Assembly: GCA_963377175.1 (NCBI GenBank) | Contig: CAUJNA010003288.1 | Span: 21,001 to 85,000 of the forward strand | Direction: 5' to 3' | From: Effrenium voratum | Taxonomy: Eukaryota; Sar; Dinophyceae; Suessiales; Symbiodiniaceae | DNA length: 64,000 nucleotides | Shown: piece after piece, positions 53,443 to 64,000 of the stretch | Layout of the letters: each line of letters opens with the position of its first letter | How positions within the stretch are numbered: position 1 is the first letter of the stretch | Program-made: the position numbers and the translations under genes | Notes under the pieces: model-generated | What the model saw: only the letters and a program-made list of their open reading frames with translations | The model's database searches: none | What the model was told of the DNA's origin: nothing

Positions 53443-56400
53443 GGTTCAAGTTGTCCAGGAGCCGCCTGCGGACGATCCTCCAGATGGTGAGCCGGGAGCT
53501 CAAGACATTGTCGCTTCTCAGGGGGCTTGCCGTTGAGAAGACCTTCACTCCAGCAAATTTGGGGGCTGATGGGTTTCTCGAAGGGTCTTCTTTTCAAGAG
53601 CTCCTGGAAACCTCCATGGATAGACAGGAAGCAAAGGGCCAATCGGTGCTCATTTCTTCGCCAGGCCGGTGGAAGGCCCAAAGAAGCTCACGGAGGTGGG
53701 AAGCCATGGAAAACTTTGATTTGCTGATGCCTACTCGATGCATCTCGCTTCTAGTTGAGAGGGGCACTCTTCCCAAGCTGGAGCTGTGTTTTGGCGCGTG
53801 GCTTTCAAGAGTATAGTTGACGACTGGCTTTCAGCCCTTTTGCTTCACACGCACACACATCTTCTCCGGCCGCATGAACACCGGAACATGTCCTTTCTAC
53901 CACAGAGACACACACACACACACATCTACACATCAAGTGGCTGATTCTTTGACATTCCTCCGACAGATGCGGCGCTCTGGATTCAATGGCCAGGTCGACC
54001 GACTAGCGCAGCTTGTGCTGGAGATCGACTTCGACACCTCTTGCGTTCCAAGAGGCGCTGAGAGGAAAGTGGAGCAGGATGAATCGACGAAGCATTGGAG
54101 TGGCAGGATGAGGTCTTGTAATAAAAGTGAGTCACTGGCAAGCGCGTGTTGCAGCGACACTGCGACGACTGTGTAGTGGCTACCGGGTAAGCATGAGGTT
54201 CCTTGCAGGTTGACCTGTTTCAATTTCAATTGTGAATCTCTTTGTTCGTCGCCTGTGATCTCATCCGCTTGGACGTTGACTGATCGAAACGCTTGCAATA
54301 TGTTCAAAAAATCCCCCACGCATGTGAGTTATGCTGTTGGCCAGCAAGGGCATACAATTTTTGATTTTGGTCGCTAGGTTTTCCATTCCGCCAGCGATCC
54401 AGGTGCCTACTGCATTGACGAAGCCCACTCCATCAAGTCCTCTAAGGACTTCAAGGGCGAGCGTCTCAGGTGCAGCGGGGCAATGTAAATCCAGCTGGAT
54501 GCAGCTCAGGCCTGGGCTGCATGGATGCCCTGGCACTCACCAGTTACGTGCACTTCCGGGCCCCGGTGAGCGCGGGCGCCCAGGTAGTCACCAAAGCAAC
54601 TGCTGGGCAACATCAATCCCATCTAGAGAGCGGTTTGCATGTCCCAAACCGCTCATTGGTTGCATGGGTCAGGTCCTCAGGCCGTATCACATTGTGAATC
54701 GGATTCTCCCCAGCTGCGCTGCTTACCACTACACAAAACAAGTTTCAGCTTGGACGATGCTGAATGTTGTAAGGTGTGTTACACAAATTAGAAGAAGTCT
54801 TTCCGGCTCAAGATTGCCACTTGTGCACGCCAGCATCACGTACTCAACGATGGGGGGGCGGGCTTGCTGCGCAGAGGCCAGGTGAAGCTTGCTGACCTCC
54901 AATTCATCCAGCTGTGAAGTATGACGTTCAGTGCAGCCCATTTCCTTTTGTGCCACAGCTGAGCGGCTCCCACAGTCCCTGTTAGATTGCATCTATTGCT
55001 TTTCCTCAGCTGGTTGAAGATGACCAGGCATAAAACTTTTCCCCACGAAGCTTCTCCAAGATCACCATCACTTGCAGCCAAAGACGCCAAAGCTTCAAGG
55101 CATCGCGGCGCTTCGCAGCCTAGCCCGCAAGGATGCCCAGGCACGTTCCCGACGGACGAAAACGGTCCAGTTGTTGAGCCCCGACTGGGGCTGTCATGGC
55201 AGGCAGGCCGAGTTGTCCATCCAATGTCTGAGCACAGCGGGTCCCCTTCTAAAGAGAAATGCGACTGAGTTAACAGCGGCCATCTTCGCAGGTCTACAGT
55301 CCTCACATCTTGGACGGCCTGGACAGCGACCAGCCGAAGGGCTGCTGGGCCTTGCGCAAGGAGCGGTCGGCGGTTTTCGGCTTCCTGGGCGCAGGAGTCG
55401 CCAGCAAAACGGAACAGCCAGACTCGTCCGTATGGCCCTTCAGATGCTTTTTGGCAAAGGGTCGAATGTCTGCTTTGGGTCTAGATCTGCTTTGGGTCTA
55501 GAGGCCTTCCGTCATCCAATTTGGCGTTGCTTTGGACCCGTAGAAAGGCTCATTTCTTTGGGATCTCGCTGCAAGTCACTCGGATGGTTTCAGGTGCAAG
55601 ATGTGTTTTTTGGGCCTGGACAAATCTTGCGGTGATTGCCCCAGGGCATGCCTTTGCATTGAGCCTGGCCGTGCGGAGGACCCCACCCAGAACTTGGTGA
55701 CCCTCAGGTCCTTGAGCTGGCCTGGTTACATTGCCTACCACGTCATGGACTGAGAAGACCCATGGGTGGTCACATGGGTGGTCAAGGGCGACATCCATCA
55801 TTTTCTGCCTGAGCCCTCCAGTCGGCACAAGCATGGGACGGACAGCATGACAGGAACTTGGCAATTCGCAGCTTCCCGGCTCAGGTGTCGGGCACAAAGA
55901 AGTTCGGCGGTGCCTACTTTGGCTATGCGCAGAAGGATCTCTCACTGCATCAACCTTGGTTTGGCCGCCTGTTCACTCTGCCCCGCAGTGTTCGTTTCTT
56001 GAAACTCATTTCCGACATGCAAACTGTGCGTGATTTTGCAAAATAGTTTTCGGGGCTTCTTGAGGCCGCTGATTCAACCGAGGCCCTTCGTGCTGTAGCC
56101 GAAAGGACAGCGGCGCCTTTTTGCAGCATTGTTCACGCGCGACTTGAGTTTAACCCTTGGCTAAATTCTAGATTCATCGAGGACCGCTGCAAATCTATCA
56201 AAACAAGCGCCTCTTCGTGCAATAGGGGTCGCTCATTGCAAGCCCACTATGGATGTTGCATCCGTCCGTGAGGCGGCCGGGGAAAACAAGTCAGGAAAAA
56301 GGCTTCGAGTGCATCTCAGCCTTGAGCCTCCCTTCCTTCTGCGGCCTGCGCAAACCAAAGCGGTTGCTTTGTGTTGGGAGCCACACCTTGACGGACCCCT

Positions 56401-56831
56401 GCAGTCAAAAAAGGAATTGCGGGCAAGGGGGTCTTCATGGCATGGGCGACGATGAGCGGAAGGAGTTCGGCTTTGTCGCAGATATCCTGAGGGGCGCGCT
56501 GGGTTTCACCCAAGTCGGGATGGAGAGGAGCACTGGGGGCTGCAAGGTTGCAGCTGACGCTCCTTGGCCGCGTGACGAGTTGGCAAGGGATCCTGTTTGG
56601 TGACCATCACGAAGCTTTGGCTAGGCCAGCAAGATATCGTTGATTTTGGATGTGTTAGTGTCAGACCGTGTTGCAGTGGACATTGGCCGGGCACATTTCT
56701 GTGGGCCTGGACGGTTTCACCCATCACACCAGAGAATCGCTCGGGTGTTTTGACATCCACTGGAATTGACTTGACCTCGTGGAAAGCCGCTGTCAGATTC
56801 TTTTTGGTTAGAGAGGTCAGAAAGAAACAAC
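53443..56831 (+). CDS. Run of well-formed exons, unrecognised protein(s)
   Basis: Exons: ~53443-53560 (FKLSRSRLRTILQMVSREL); 53967-54112 (CGACAG acceptor; MRRSGFNGQVDRLAQLVLE, DFDTSCVPRGAERK); 54378-54462 (CGCTAG acceptor; VFHSASDPGAYCIDEAHSIK); 54510-54583 (LGCMDALALTSYVHFRAPV, GTAGTC donor), which joins the previous one in frame; 55292-~55393 (TTCGCAG acceptor; VYSPHILDGLDSDQPKGCW, KERSAVFGFLGAG); 55885-~55975 (GGCTCAG acceptor; VSGTKKFGGAYFGYAQKDLS); 56428-56513 (GMGDDERKEFGFVADILRG, GT donor); ~56745-56831 (LTSTGIDLTSWKAAVRFF, GTATGA donor). All are G/C-ending. They may be one gene of several hundred residues continuing beyond 56831. The 'IDEAHS' string resembles a helicase box, but no other helicase motif is seen. 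Another open piece (55100-55268, FPTDENGPVVEPRLGLSW) is uncertain. Confidence 0.6.
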
Positions 56832-57378
56832 AGGTATGAGCAAGTCAGGTCAAAGAAGAAGCCCAATGAGAGGTTCTTTCTATGATTCGGCTCTTTTCAT
56901 ACTAGTCTTTCTACCGTGCTTTTGGAGTGTCATCTCGCTGGGATACAAACAGAGATACTGGCAGAAAGGGTCAGGGTCGAATTGGTTTGAAGCAGTCCTC
57001 GTGTTTTAAGGGGCCTAGCGCACTGTCATTCTGGTACTCGCATGGCTGTTGCCCATGAGGCAGTGTCATCATGTTCTCTCGGTGAACAGCTGTAGTATGC
57101 CAGCTGTTGTCTGTACACTATTCACCAAAGCTCCTCTCACACTGACGTCCTTGAAGCTGGCTCAAAGTTACCAGCACATGATTGGTTTTCATAGCAATGT
57201 TTATACAGTTTATATGAACCACTTGTGTCTAAGGTACTCAACTAGTAAACTGGAGGCATCAAGGAGGCATATTGCAGTTTGCCTGCCAGCAGTACTCAGG
57301 AGGACAGTTGGTTTTGAGATTTGTTTTCACTCGTTGTACTTGGATCTCGGCCACTGCGAACTCACTGCGCGCCGCAAT
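56832..57378. other. No supported gene
   Basis: A/T-moderate sequence, short frames only, probably intron or intergenic. Confidence 0.45.
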
Positions 57379-57500
57379 GCCGGCCTGCTTTGCCCCGCCT
57401 CCCCGGACCGCGTTCTCGGATGCAGGCACGGCGAATCGTTGGCCAGGAGGATTGGGTCTCCATCTGGCCCGTGGGATTGGAATTGGGTTGTGGAATCGTG
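57379..57500 (+). CDS. Candidate first exon, unrecognised
   Basis: At about 57379 an ATG-led frame reads MPACFAPPPRTAFSDAGT then NRWPGGLGLHLARG with strong G/C third positions. The frame is open upstream (RAAMPACF), so the start could be earlier. The 3' border is unclear. From 57500 to 58126 nothing further is supported. Confidence 0.35.
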
Positions 57501-58126
57501 GCATGGGAAAACATCTTGGCCTGATTTGGCCCTTGAATTGTGCTGGGTCAAGCTGCATGCAGGTGAAGTGCATCCAAGGGTGTTGAAGGGTGTCGAGGGA
57601 GGTGTCGAGAGATGCATGCTTTCTACTCAAAGAAGGCGCCTATTGGTCGAAGATATTTGATGCTTGCCCTTGCATGCCTGGAACATCTATTGGAGTAAAA
57701 CACAGTGGTCTTTGTCCTATGTTGTGTTCAAATTTGCAAAGGTCCTGGGTTGTAGTAGGCATAGCCTTACTGGCTTTGAGTGAGGAAGGGCTAGCCAACA
57801 ACTTACACCAAGGTCTTGGTCTGCAAGAGAACTGCAGACATCGGGCAATTCACAAACAAACTCGGTAATTCATTTGGACTCTTGATTGAAATGCTTCGGT
57901 AGATTGGCCCCGCTAAAAGTACAACTGATCCTCAGCTGCACCTTTGCAACGCGTTGACACATAGCAATTGTCGGCGAGGATGACCTGTAGAAAGAGAACA
58001 CTTGTGGGCGCCAGCCCACACTGTACCATCCAACTTTGGCAACATGTGGACTGCCAACTTGGGGGTGAAAGAAAAAGGCCCACACAACTTGCATCATACC
58101 GCACGGCTCATCGCCTGCTGCATAGT

Positions 58127-58300
58127 TATTCTTATCATTCTTATCATTCTTATCATTCTTATCATTCTTACCATTCTTATCATTCTTACCATTCTTATCA
58201 TTCTTATCATTCTTATCATTCTTATCATTCTTATCATCCTTATCATCCTTATCATCCTTATCATCCTTATCATCCTTATCATTCTTATCATTCTTATCTC
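58127..58300. repeat. 9-bp minisatellite (TTATCATTC)
   Basis: About 19 copies, with TTATCATCC and TTACCATTC variants grouped rather than scattered. Because the unit is three codons long, a minus-strand frame (57870-58442) reads a Lys-Asn-Asp repeat and the + strand reads Ser-Tyr-His. Neither has other support as a gene. Confidence 0.9.
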
Positions 58301-58399
58301 TGGCTTGTTGTAAACATATCATACCAATGACACATACAAGTTTTCCGTCAACGCTTTTTTTTGATGTGTTGGCTGCATGTTTTGCATGCGCCTTCGCAG

Positions 58400-58485
58400 G
58401 CCCCAAGCTGCATGACTTCAAGGCTCGAGCTGGAGGTGACAATCATGTGCCCTTTGAGGAATGCATGACACTTCTGCGATCTGGG
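58400..58485 (+). CDS. Candidate exon, unrecognised
   Basis: A CTTCGCAG acceptor precedes a frame reading GPKLHDFKARAGGDNHVPF then EECMTLLRSG. The content is charged and soluble. The donor is uncertain (possibly GA or GC near 58480). Confidence 0.45.
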
Positions 58486-58879
58486 GAGGGGGGAATGAGA
58501 CACAGCAGGTTTTGAAATTGACAGTCTCCCTACATTTCATGGACGGAGTCGCACAGGGTCGTTGAAACGACTTTCTCGCACAGCACCTTGTGCCACCTTC
58601 CGTGCTCATTCTGCGTTCTGGCGTGCTGCCCTCTTTGGATGTAGCGAGCCGGCTTCCACTGGCTGCCGGATTCACTCTGCTGTTGGCTTGCTGGCGAATA
58701 CTAAGTGAGGGGTGCAGCTGGGTGGTTTGGCAAGGACTCCCCGTAGACACATTTGTGCGATGCATTTGCCACGCTTCGCATCGGCTATCTAGCCCCCCGC
58801 CCTGTGCCCCCCCCCCCCCCACCAAAGGCTCAAGGGCTCAATCGCCCTGCAACTACCATGTGTGCGTTCGCCCCTGTCC

Positions 58880-58995
58880 AGGCCAAAGTCTGCCCGTTGC
58901 AAATCCGCCAAAGCGCCTGCCCAATGCCAGGCTGCCCAATGCCAGGCGGACGCGCAGCTTGCCACCTGCGGGGGCCCTCGGGGGTCGGAGCTGGG
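58880..58995 (+). CDS. Candidate exon, Ala/Gln/Cys-rich
   Basis: A GTCCAG acceptor precedes a frame with G/C-ending codons reading AKAPAQCQAAQCQADAQLA then PRGSELGFTNSLELLH. The duplicated 'GCCCAATGCCAGGC' gives a short internal repeat. A poly-C run lies just upstream (58809-58820). Confidence 0.4.
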
Positions 58996-59639
58996 GTTTA
59001 CCAACTCGCTGGAGCTGTTGCACTTACATATTTGCTTACGAGAGGGAGTATACTGGGAGAGCAAAGAAAGGGATTGTGGCAGCGCCCTCGGCTACTCTCC
59101 GCCGCAAATGCGGCAGTCTTTTGGCGAGTGCCAGGAAGAGAATGAGCTTTCAATGCCTTCGTGCAAAATGTCAAGTCCATGGCCCATCCGCGTGCCAAAT
59201 GGCGTTACAGCCAGCAAGATAGGGTATGCACTTATTGCATAGTTTGCCAACATCATGTTGGTTGAGGCTTGTGTCGTGGCTTATATACGAATGATTATTA
59301 TTCAACCAATGTCATGTTTTTGCTTTTCAATATGTAGTTGCTGTGAATTCAGATGCTGGGAATCCAACTATTTGCAGTTCTTGATCATATTGTAAAATAG
59401 AGTCGAACTAGCAATCATATTATGGCATACGGTCCGTGGTCTTCTAACCCTGCAGGCAGGCAGGCTATTATCCTCCGCAACTGCACCAATTTTGGTTCCT
59501 CGTGGACTGTTCTTTTTTGGTGTTGACTCTTGTGCACTGCTCTGACTCGAGTCCTTTTGTTTCGCGAACAATATTAAACTCGAGACTTGTTTTCTGTCCA
59601 TTCGATCCTTTTCGGGAGTTTTGCTTTGAGAACTCGAGG

Positions 59640-59725
59640 CGGGCTCCTGCTGCAGTGCGCCCAGCGCACGGCGGAGGCGCTGAACAGCGCCGGGGCCGCC
59701 CTGCAGCGGGAGGCAAGCGGGCGGG
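59640..59725 (+). CDS. Candidate exon, Ala-rich helix
   Basis: The frame reads LLLQCAQRTAEALNSAGAAL then QREASGRE, a heptad-like Ala/Leu pattern with almost all third positions G or C. The same frame stays open to 59988. It may be part of the gene that continues to 62396. Confidence 0.45.
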
Positions 59726-60345
59726 AGGCGGGAGGCGGGAGGCCTTGCGGAGCCTTGGCTTGGGCTTGGCAGAGGCGTGGCACGGAGGTGTGTCGATCCC
59801 GGGTCGCAATCGGAAGAGTTGAACTCCGTGGCCGAAAGCTGGGTCAAGATGTTGAGCACCTGTTAGGGATCCTGCTTTGGGATCGCGACATGCCGTTTGG
59901 GCGCCAATTCAATATCCTGAGAACATTCCTGCATGGGTTCTTCCTTTGCTTTGAAGCGGCCAAGCAGCACCGGAGAGCAGCGCTGTAGCAAGCGCTTGAT
60001 GGCAAACTCTGGCGGAACAAACTGTCACCAGTTTCAAATCACACAATACTACATCGGTGGAAGAATGCAATCCAACACTTGTACCATGCTTGAGACAATG
60101 CAAGATACGCGTTTAAGTCAGGCCCAATGGTGAGCTCCGACAGCAATGATAAGATCCTTTGAAGCTTTTTCATTCACATTGAATTTCCTCAAGTTTCCTC
60201 CTCTTTCCTCCACATGACCTCCTTTCAAGAATGCCACCAGACGAGCTAGGGAAAGGTTCTCATAGATTGACTCATGGAAATGGCATTGGAATCCTTCAGC
60301 TAACAATTGCAACCCGCCGCAATTCTGATTCATCCCCAGATGCGA

Positions 60346-62396
60346 AGGTCATGGGCACCTTGCAGCCGCTGGCTGCCAGCTTTCGTGCAGAGGGCATGGG
60401 CCGCCCGGCTCAAAAGCAGGATGCCAACTGGGTCAACAGGTTCCTCTCTTGATGAATCTTTCTGCAATTAATCGTTGCGTAACATAAGCCTGTCTTCCTG
60501 CCCGTAACAGAAGGAAACATGCGCTTTGCAGGTCTTCACTCCGTGCTTTGTTCACGTTGGAGACTTTGTGCGTGCTTCACCTGGTTCTCCCATCCAGCGA
60601 GTCCTCCAGACCAGCAGAGACTCGGAGCTGTGCGTGCCGCGGCTGCGCTGCACTGAGGTGAGACAGAGGCGGAAGGTAGCAGCAGGCGCAGAGGGATGCT
60701 GCCCTGAAACTACTTGGCCGGGCCCACCCGGTGCAATACCCTCAAATGTGTTCTTTGTCTCTTTGAGAGGATCGCTTGATGTCGATTCGGCGATGGGGTT
60801 CTGCGGCCCCCAGCACTTGGGCCATCGACGCTTGCTTTCTCCTGCAGCCGATTCGAAGCATGACAAGACCATCTGATCTGTTTGCAAGGTGCCTACTGGC
60901 TGCTTGCGAAGGCCTGGGAGCCACGCTGCTGACTCTTGCGGCGGTGCTCACAGGCGGGAAATGGAATCGGTGGCAAGGGCTGAGTGCTTGACCAGAAAAG
61001 TGACCGACTGGTCTTGAAGTATCTCCGTTGATCACTCTTTTGCGTTCTCATTGACCAATTGTGCGAACATCCTGGTTTTATCTTTTGCTGGTGGCATCAT
61101 GGACTTGTGATTTTTCTCTGGTCGATTTGGAAGGTTCAGGAGTCAGATGGACACCGCGTTTTCCTTGAGGTAATGCGTGTTCTTTTGTGTGCTTGCTTTC
61201 TTGCTTGCTTGCTTGCTTCTTGCTTGCTTGCTTGTTTGTTTGTTTGTTTGTTTGTTTGGGTTGTCTGTCTTTTTCCTGTATTTTTATTGTTTGTTTGTGT
61301 TTGAGCGATTGTTCGATTGCCTCATTGGCTTTGCAGCGGCCCTGTCAGCAGCCGTTTTTTGGGATGTGCCACTTCGCAGTCATTTGCAGTCTAGTTGCAT
61401 ACAGTGCTCTCGGGGAGGAGGTTTGACATCTGTTACATTCCCGGTGCTTGCTGCAACATCCCTGTTTCGTAAGGAGCTTTCGGCTGGGCTCCGGAGCATG
61501 TGAAGTGGCTGTTTCGTTCAGCGCAGAGCTTCAGAATGACCTCAAGATCTTTGGAGCGCAGGTGAGCTGTTGACGCCGCTGGTGGAGCTGCGCAAGAGCA
61601 CCTCCCAGGCGCATTCGTGTCTGGGCGGAGAAGCCAAGGCTTTGTAATCATTCAGTCTCCACGTATGTATATTATATATATTTTTTTATACATTTCTATA
61701 TATTTGCACATAGACATAAATATCGTAAGTGTATGTGTAGCTGTGAAATGTGTACACACGCATAAACTCATCCTTCGAGAGGAAATTTGCTGGAAGCTTC
61801 TTTCCACGAATCAGATGGTCACATGCTGTATCCCAAACCATTGCCCTGGCCAGGCTTGGCCCCCAAACGAGTTTGGCCCCACGGCGCCAAAATGCGGCGA
61901 TGGCACGGTGAGTGCAATGTGTGCAGGCACAGCAGAACCTGCAGCAAGAGCTCGAGCGGCTCGAGCAGCGGGAGCTCCGTGAGCGTTCGCGCCCCGCACC
62001 AGGTAGCTTCAGAAAGTTCCACTCCGCACCAGGTAGCTTGATAAACCGAGAAGAGGCTGCGGCTCCATTCCAAAAGACTTCATGCGAGTGTGGAATCATG
62101 AGACCGTTCTTTCTGAGTCTTTTGCCTTGACTGACATTAAGGCGCTGGCATCAGAGATTATATATGGAAGGGTGAATGGGTGAATGGATGAATGGGTGAA
62201 TGGGTGAATGGGCAAAGTTTGAAGCAATCATTTTCTGACTGACCTCTCACGGGGTGTAACTTCACATTCCCTGCCCTTTTTCCATACAACTCGCCAAGAT
62301 CGTTCTTGGGCTCTCTTGCAGGAGCTGATGTGCTGCGAGGCTCTGGCGGAGAGCGTTGCGAGGAAGGAGAAGGTCTCCGGGGAGTTGCAGGACTGA
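60346..62396 (+). CDS. Multi-exon gene, coiled-coil C-terminus, unrecognised
   Basis: Exons: ~60346-60452 (VMGTLQPLAASFRAEGMGR, ending in an in-frame stop unless spliced earlier); 60532-60657 (TTTGCAG acceptor, GTGAGA donor, 42 codons, phase 0; VFTPCFVHVGDFVRASPG, LCVPRLRCTE); 61134-61169 (VQESDGHRVFLE, GTAATG donor); ~61502-61561 (EVAVSFSAELQNDLKIFGAQ, GTGAGC donor); 61927-~61999 (GTGCAG acceptor; AQQNLQQELERLEQRELRE, GT donor); 62322-62396 (TCTTGCAG acceptor; ELMCCEALAESVARKEK, then TGA). The last two are strongly coiled-coil. Splice sites are the cleanest in the window, mostly phase 0. I cannot name the family. Confidence 0.6.
61187..61260. repeat. CTTG/TTTG tetranucleotide repeat
   Basis: CTTG units change to TTTG units towards the 3' end. 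It lies in the intron after the 61134-61169 exon. Confidence 0.85.
62166..62212. repeat. 8-bp tandem repeat (GGGTGAAT)
   Basis: Five to six copies of GGGTGAAT with one GGATGAAT variant. Confidence 0.85.
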
Positions 62397-62683
62397 CTCG
62401 CAATGGCTCGCCCATTGCTCATTCACAGGCCAAACAAAAGGGAATCACGGAGCATTTTTTTTGGGATGCTGCTCAGGGCATGTGGGAATACCCAGATAGG
62501 CACTCACGTACTCATCAGCTAGTCCGCCTCATCATGACAGACATCGCGGGTTTCACGCATTGAGGTCACTGACAGATGGAGGCAGAGAAACAAGCTGCAG
62601 AGCCAGTTTCCTGGTCTAGCTAGTTTGCTGGGTGTCAGGCCACCTTCATAGCAAAATCCATTTGAGCCTGTTTAGGATCGGTT

Positions 62684-64000
62684 ACACACAGACACACCCA
62701 CAGACACACACACAGACACACAGACACACAGACACACACAGACACACACAGACACACGCAGACACACACGGACACACACACAGACACACACACAGAGACA
62801 CACACACAGACACACACACAGACACACACACACAGACACACACACACACACAGACACACATACAGACACAGACACACACACACACAGACACAGACACACA
62901 GACACACAGACACACAGACACACAGACACACAGACACACACAGAGACACACACACACACACACAGACAGACACGCGCAGACACACACACACAGACACACA
63001 CACACACAGACACAGACACAGACACAGACACAGACACACAGACACACAGACACACAGACACACAGACACACAGACACACACAGAGACACAGACACACACA
63101 GAGACACACACGCAGACAGACACGCGCAGACACACACACACAGACACACAGACACACTGACACACACACACCGACACACCGACACACCACACACCGACAC
63201 ACAGACACACAGACACACAGACACACAGACACACAGACACACAGACACGCAGACACACAGACACGAGACACAGAGACACAGAGACACAGAGACACAGAGA
63301 CACAGAGACACAGAGACACAGAGACAGAGAGACACAGAGAGGCAGAGACACAGAGACACAGAGACACAGAGACACAGAGACACAGAGACACAGAGACACG
63401 GAGACACGGAGACACAGAGACACAGAGACACAGACGCACAGACGCACAGACGCACAGACGCACAGACGCACAGACGCACAGACGCACAGACGCACACACA
63501 GACACACACACACAGAGACACACAGAAGAACACAGGGAGACACAGTAACACACAGAGACAGACAGAGACACATTGAGACACACAGAGACACACAGCGCAG
63601 AGACACGCAGAGACACGCAGAGACACGCAGAGACACGCAGAGACACGCAGAGACACGCAGAGACACGCAGAGACACGCAGAGACACGCAGAGACACGCAG
63701 AGACACGATACGCAGACACACGCAGACACACGCAGAGACACGCAGAGACACGCAGAGACACGAAGAGATACGCAGACACACGCAGAGACACGCAGAGACA
63801 CGCAGAGACACGCAGAGACACGCAGAGACACACAGAGACACGCAGAGACACACAGAGACACACAGAGACACACAGAGACACACAGAGAGACACACAGAGA
63901 CACACAGAGACACACAGAGACACACAGAGACACGAGAGACACACAGAGACAGAGACACGAGACAGAGACACGAGACAGAGACACGAGACACGCAGAGACA
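62684..64000. repeat. Large CACAGA microsatellite running off the window
   Basis: Over 1.3 kb. The unit changes in blocks: CAGACACA (62690-63255), ACAGAGAC (63262-63430), ACGCACAG (63433-63490), mixed, then the 10-bp AGAGACACGC (about 63600-63840), and CACAGAGA to the end. All three minus frames and one + frame stay open, giving false 'proteins' of up to 449 codons rich in Cys/Val/Ser/Leu. Confidence 0.95.

Noticed and set aside
54378..54462. DEAH-box helicase based on IDEAHS
   Set aside because: Only this short string matches; no Walker A or other helicase motif in neighbouring exons.
57870..58442. 190-codon minus frame with Lys-Asn-Asp repeats
   Set aside because: The core is a 9-bp (three-codon) minisatellite; flanks do not look like coding sequence.
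62632..63991. Very long open frames (up to 449 codons) on both strands
   Set aside because: Produced entirely by the CACAGA microsatellite, which lacks stop codons in several frames; no normal amino-acid composition.

Overview
The window looks like nuclear DNA of a dinoflagellate. Three things point there. Convincing protein-coding sequence occurs only as short, G/C-ending exons on the + strand, separated by introns with AG|G acceptors and with GT, GC and possibly GA donors. Long stretches are microsatellite or minisatellite. The one large coding block (about 34.9-42.2 kb) is a tyrosine-recombinase retrotransposon that carries a cytosine-5 DNA methyltransferase, an element type reported from dinoflagellates (Symbiodinium). 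No bacterial operon, ribosome binding site, CRISPR array, tRNA or rRNA was seen. Exon calls rest on reading frame, third-position G/C and splice-site context, without alignment or transcripts.

Layout. 0-6.9 kb: simple repeats and isolated exons of unrecognised genes. 6.9-12.5 kb: a multi-exon gene for a SET-domain protein of the Rubisco-LSMT/SETD3 type; the SET core and the substrate-binding C-terminus are readable and it ends at 12,497. 12.5-15.9 kb: mostly non-coding with a ~60-bp minisatellite. 15.9-22.7 kb: exons of several unrecognised genes and a frame-broken membrane-protein remnant (19.1-19.7 kb). 22.8-23.5 kb: a 13-bp minisatellite followed by a CA-based microsatellite. 25.5-28.9 kb: exons of unrecognised genes. 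29.2-32.75 kb: a nearly complete gene for a methylthioadenosine/purine nucleoside phosphorylase, with two GC-AG introns that join in frame. 33.4-34.4 kb: weak exons.

34.9-42.2 kb: the retrotransposon. Order is Gag-like region (several frameshifts), reverse transcriptase, start of RNase H, DNA methyltransferase, rest of RNase H, then an overlapping tyrosine-recombinase ORF and a repeat-rich 3' end with a hairpin and a palindrome. The methyltransferase sits inside the RNase H domain. 42.2-48 kb: an A+T-rich island without convincing genes, holding a 1.26-kb foldback (inverted repeat), a smaller foldback and degenerate direct repeats.

48-62.4 kb: a return to normal composition and + strand exons, including gene ends at 48,780, 52,485 and 62,396 and a well-supported run of exons at 53.4-56.8 kb. 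The last 1.3 kb is one CACAGA-type microsatellite that runs off the window.

How parts work together: in the retrotransposon Gag would package the RNA, RT/RNase H would copy it, the methyltransferase could mark the new copy and the recombinase would integrate it. The host genes are independent housekeeping or unknown genes and show no functional cluster.
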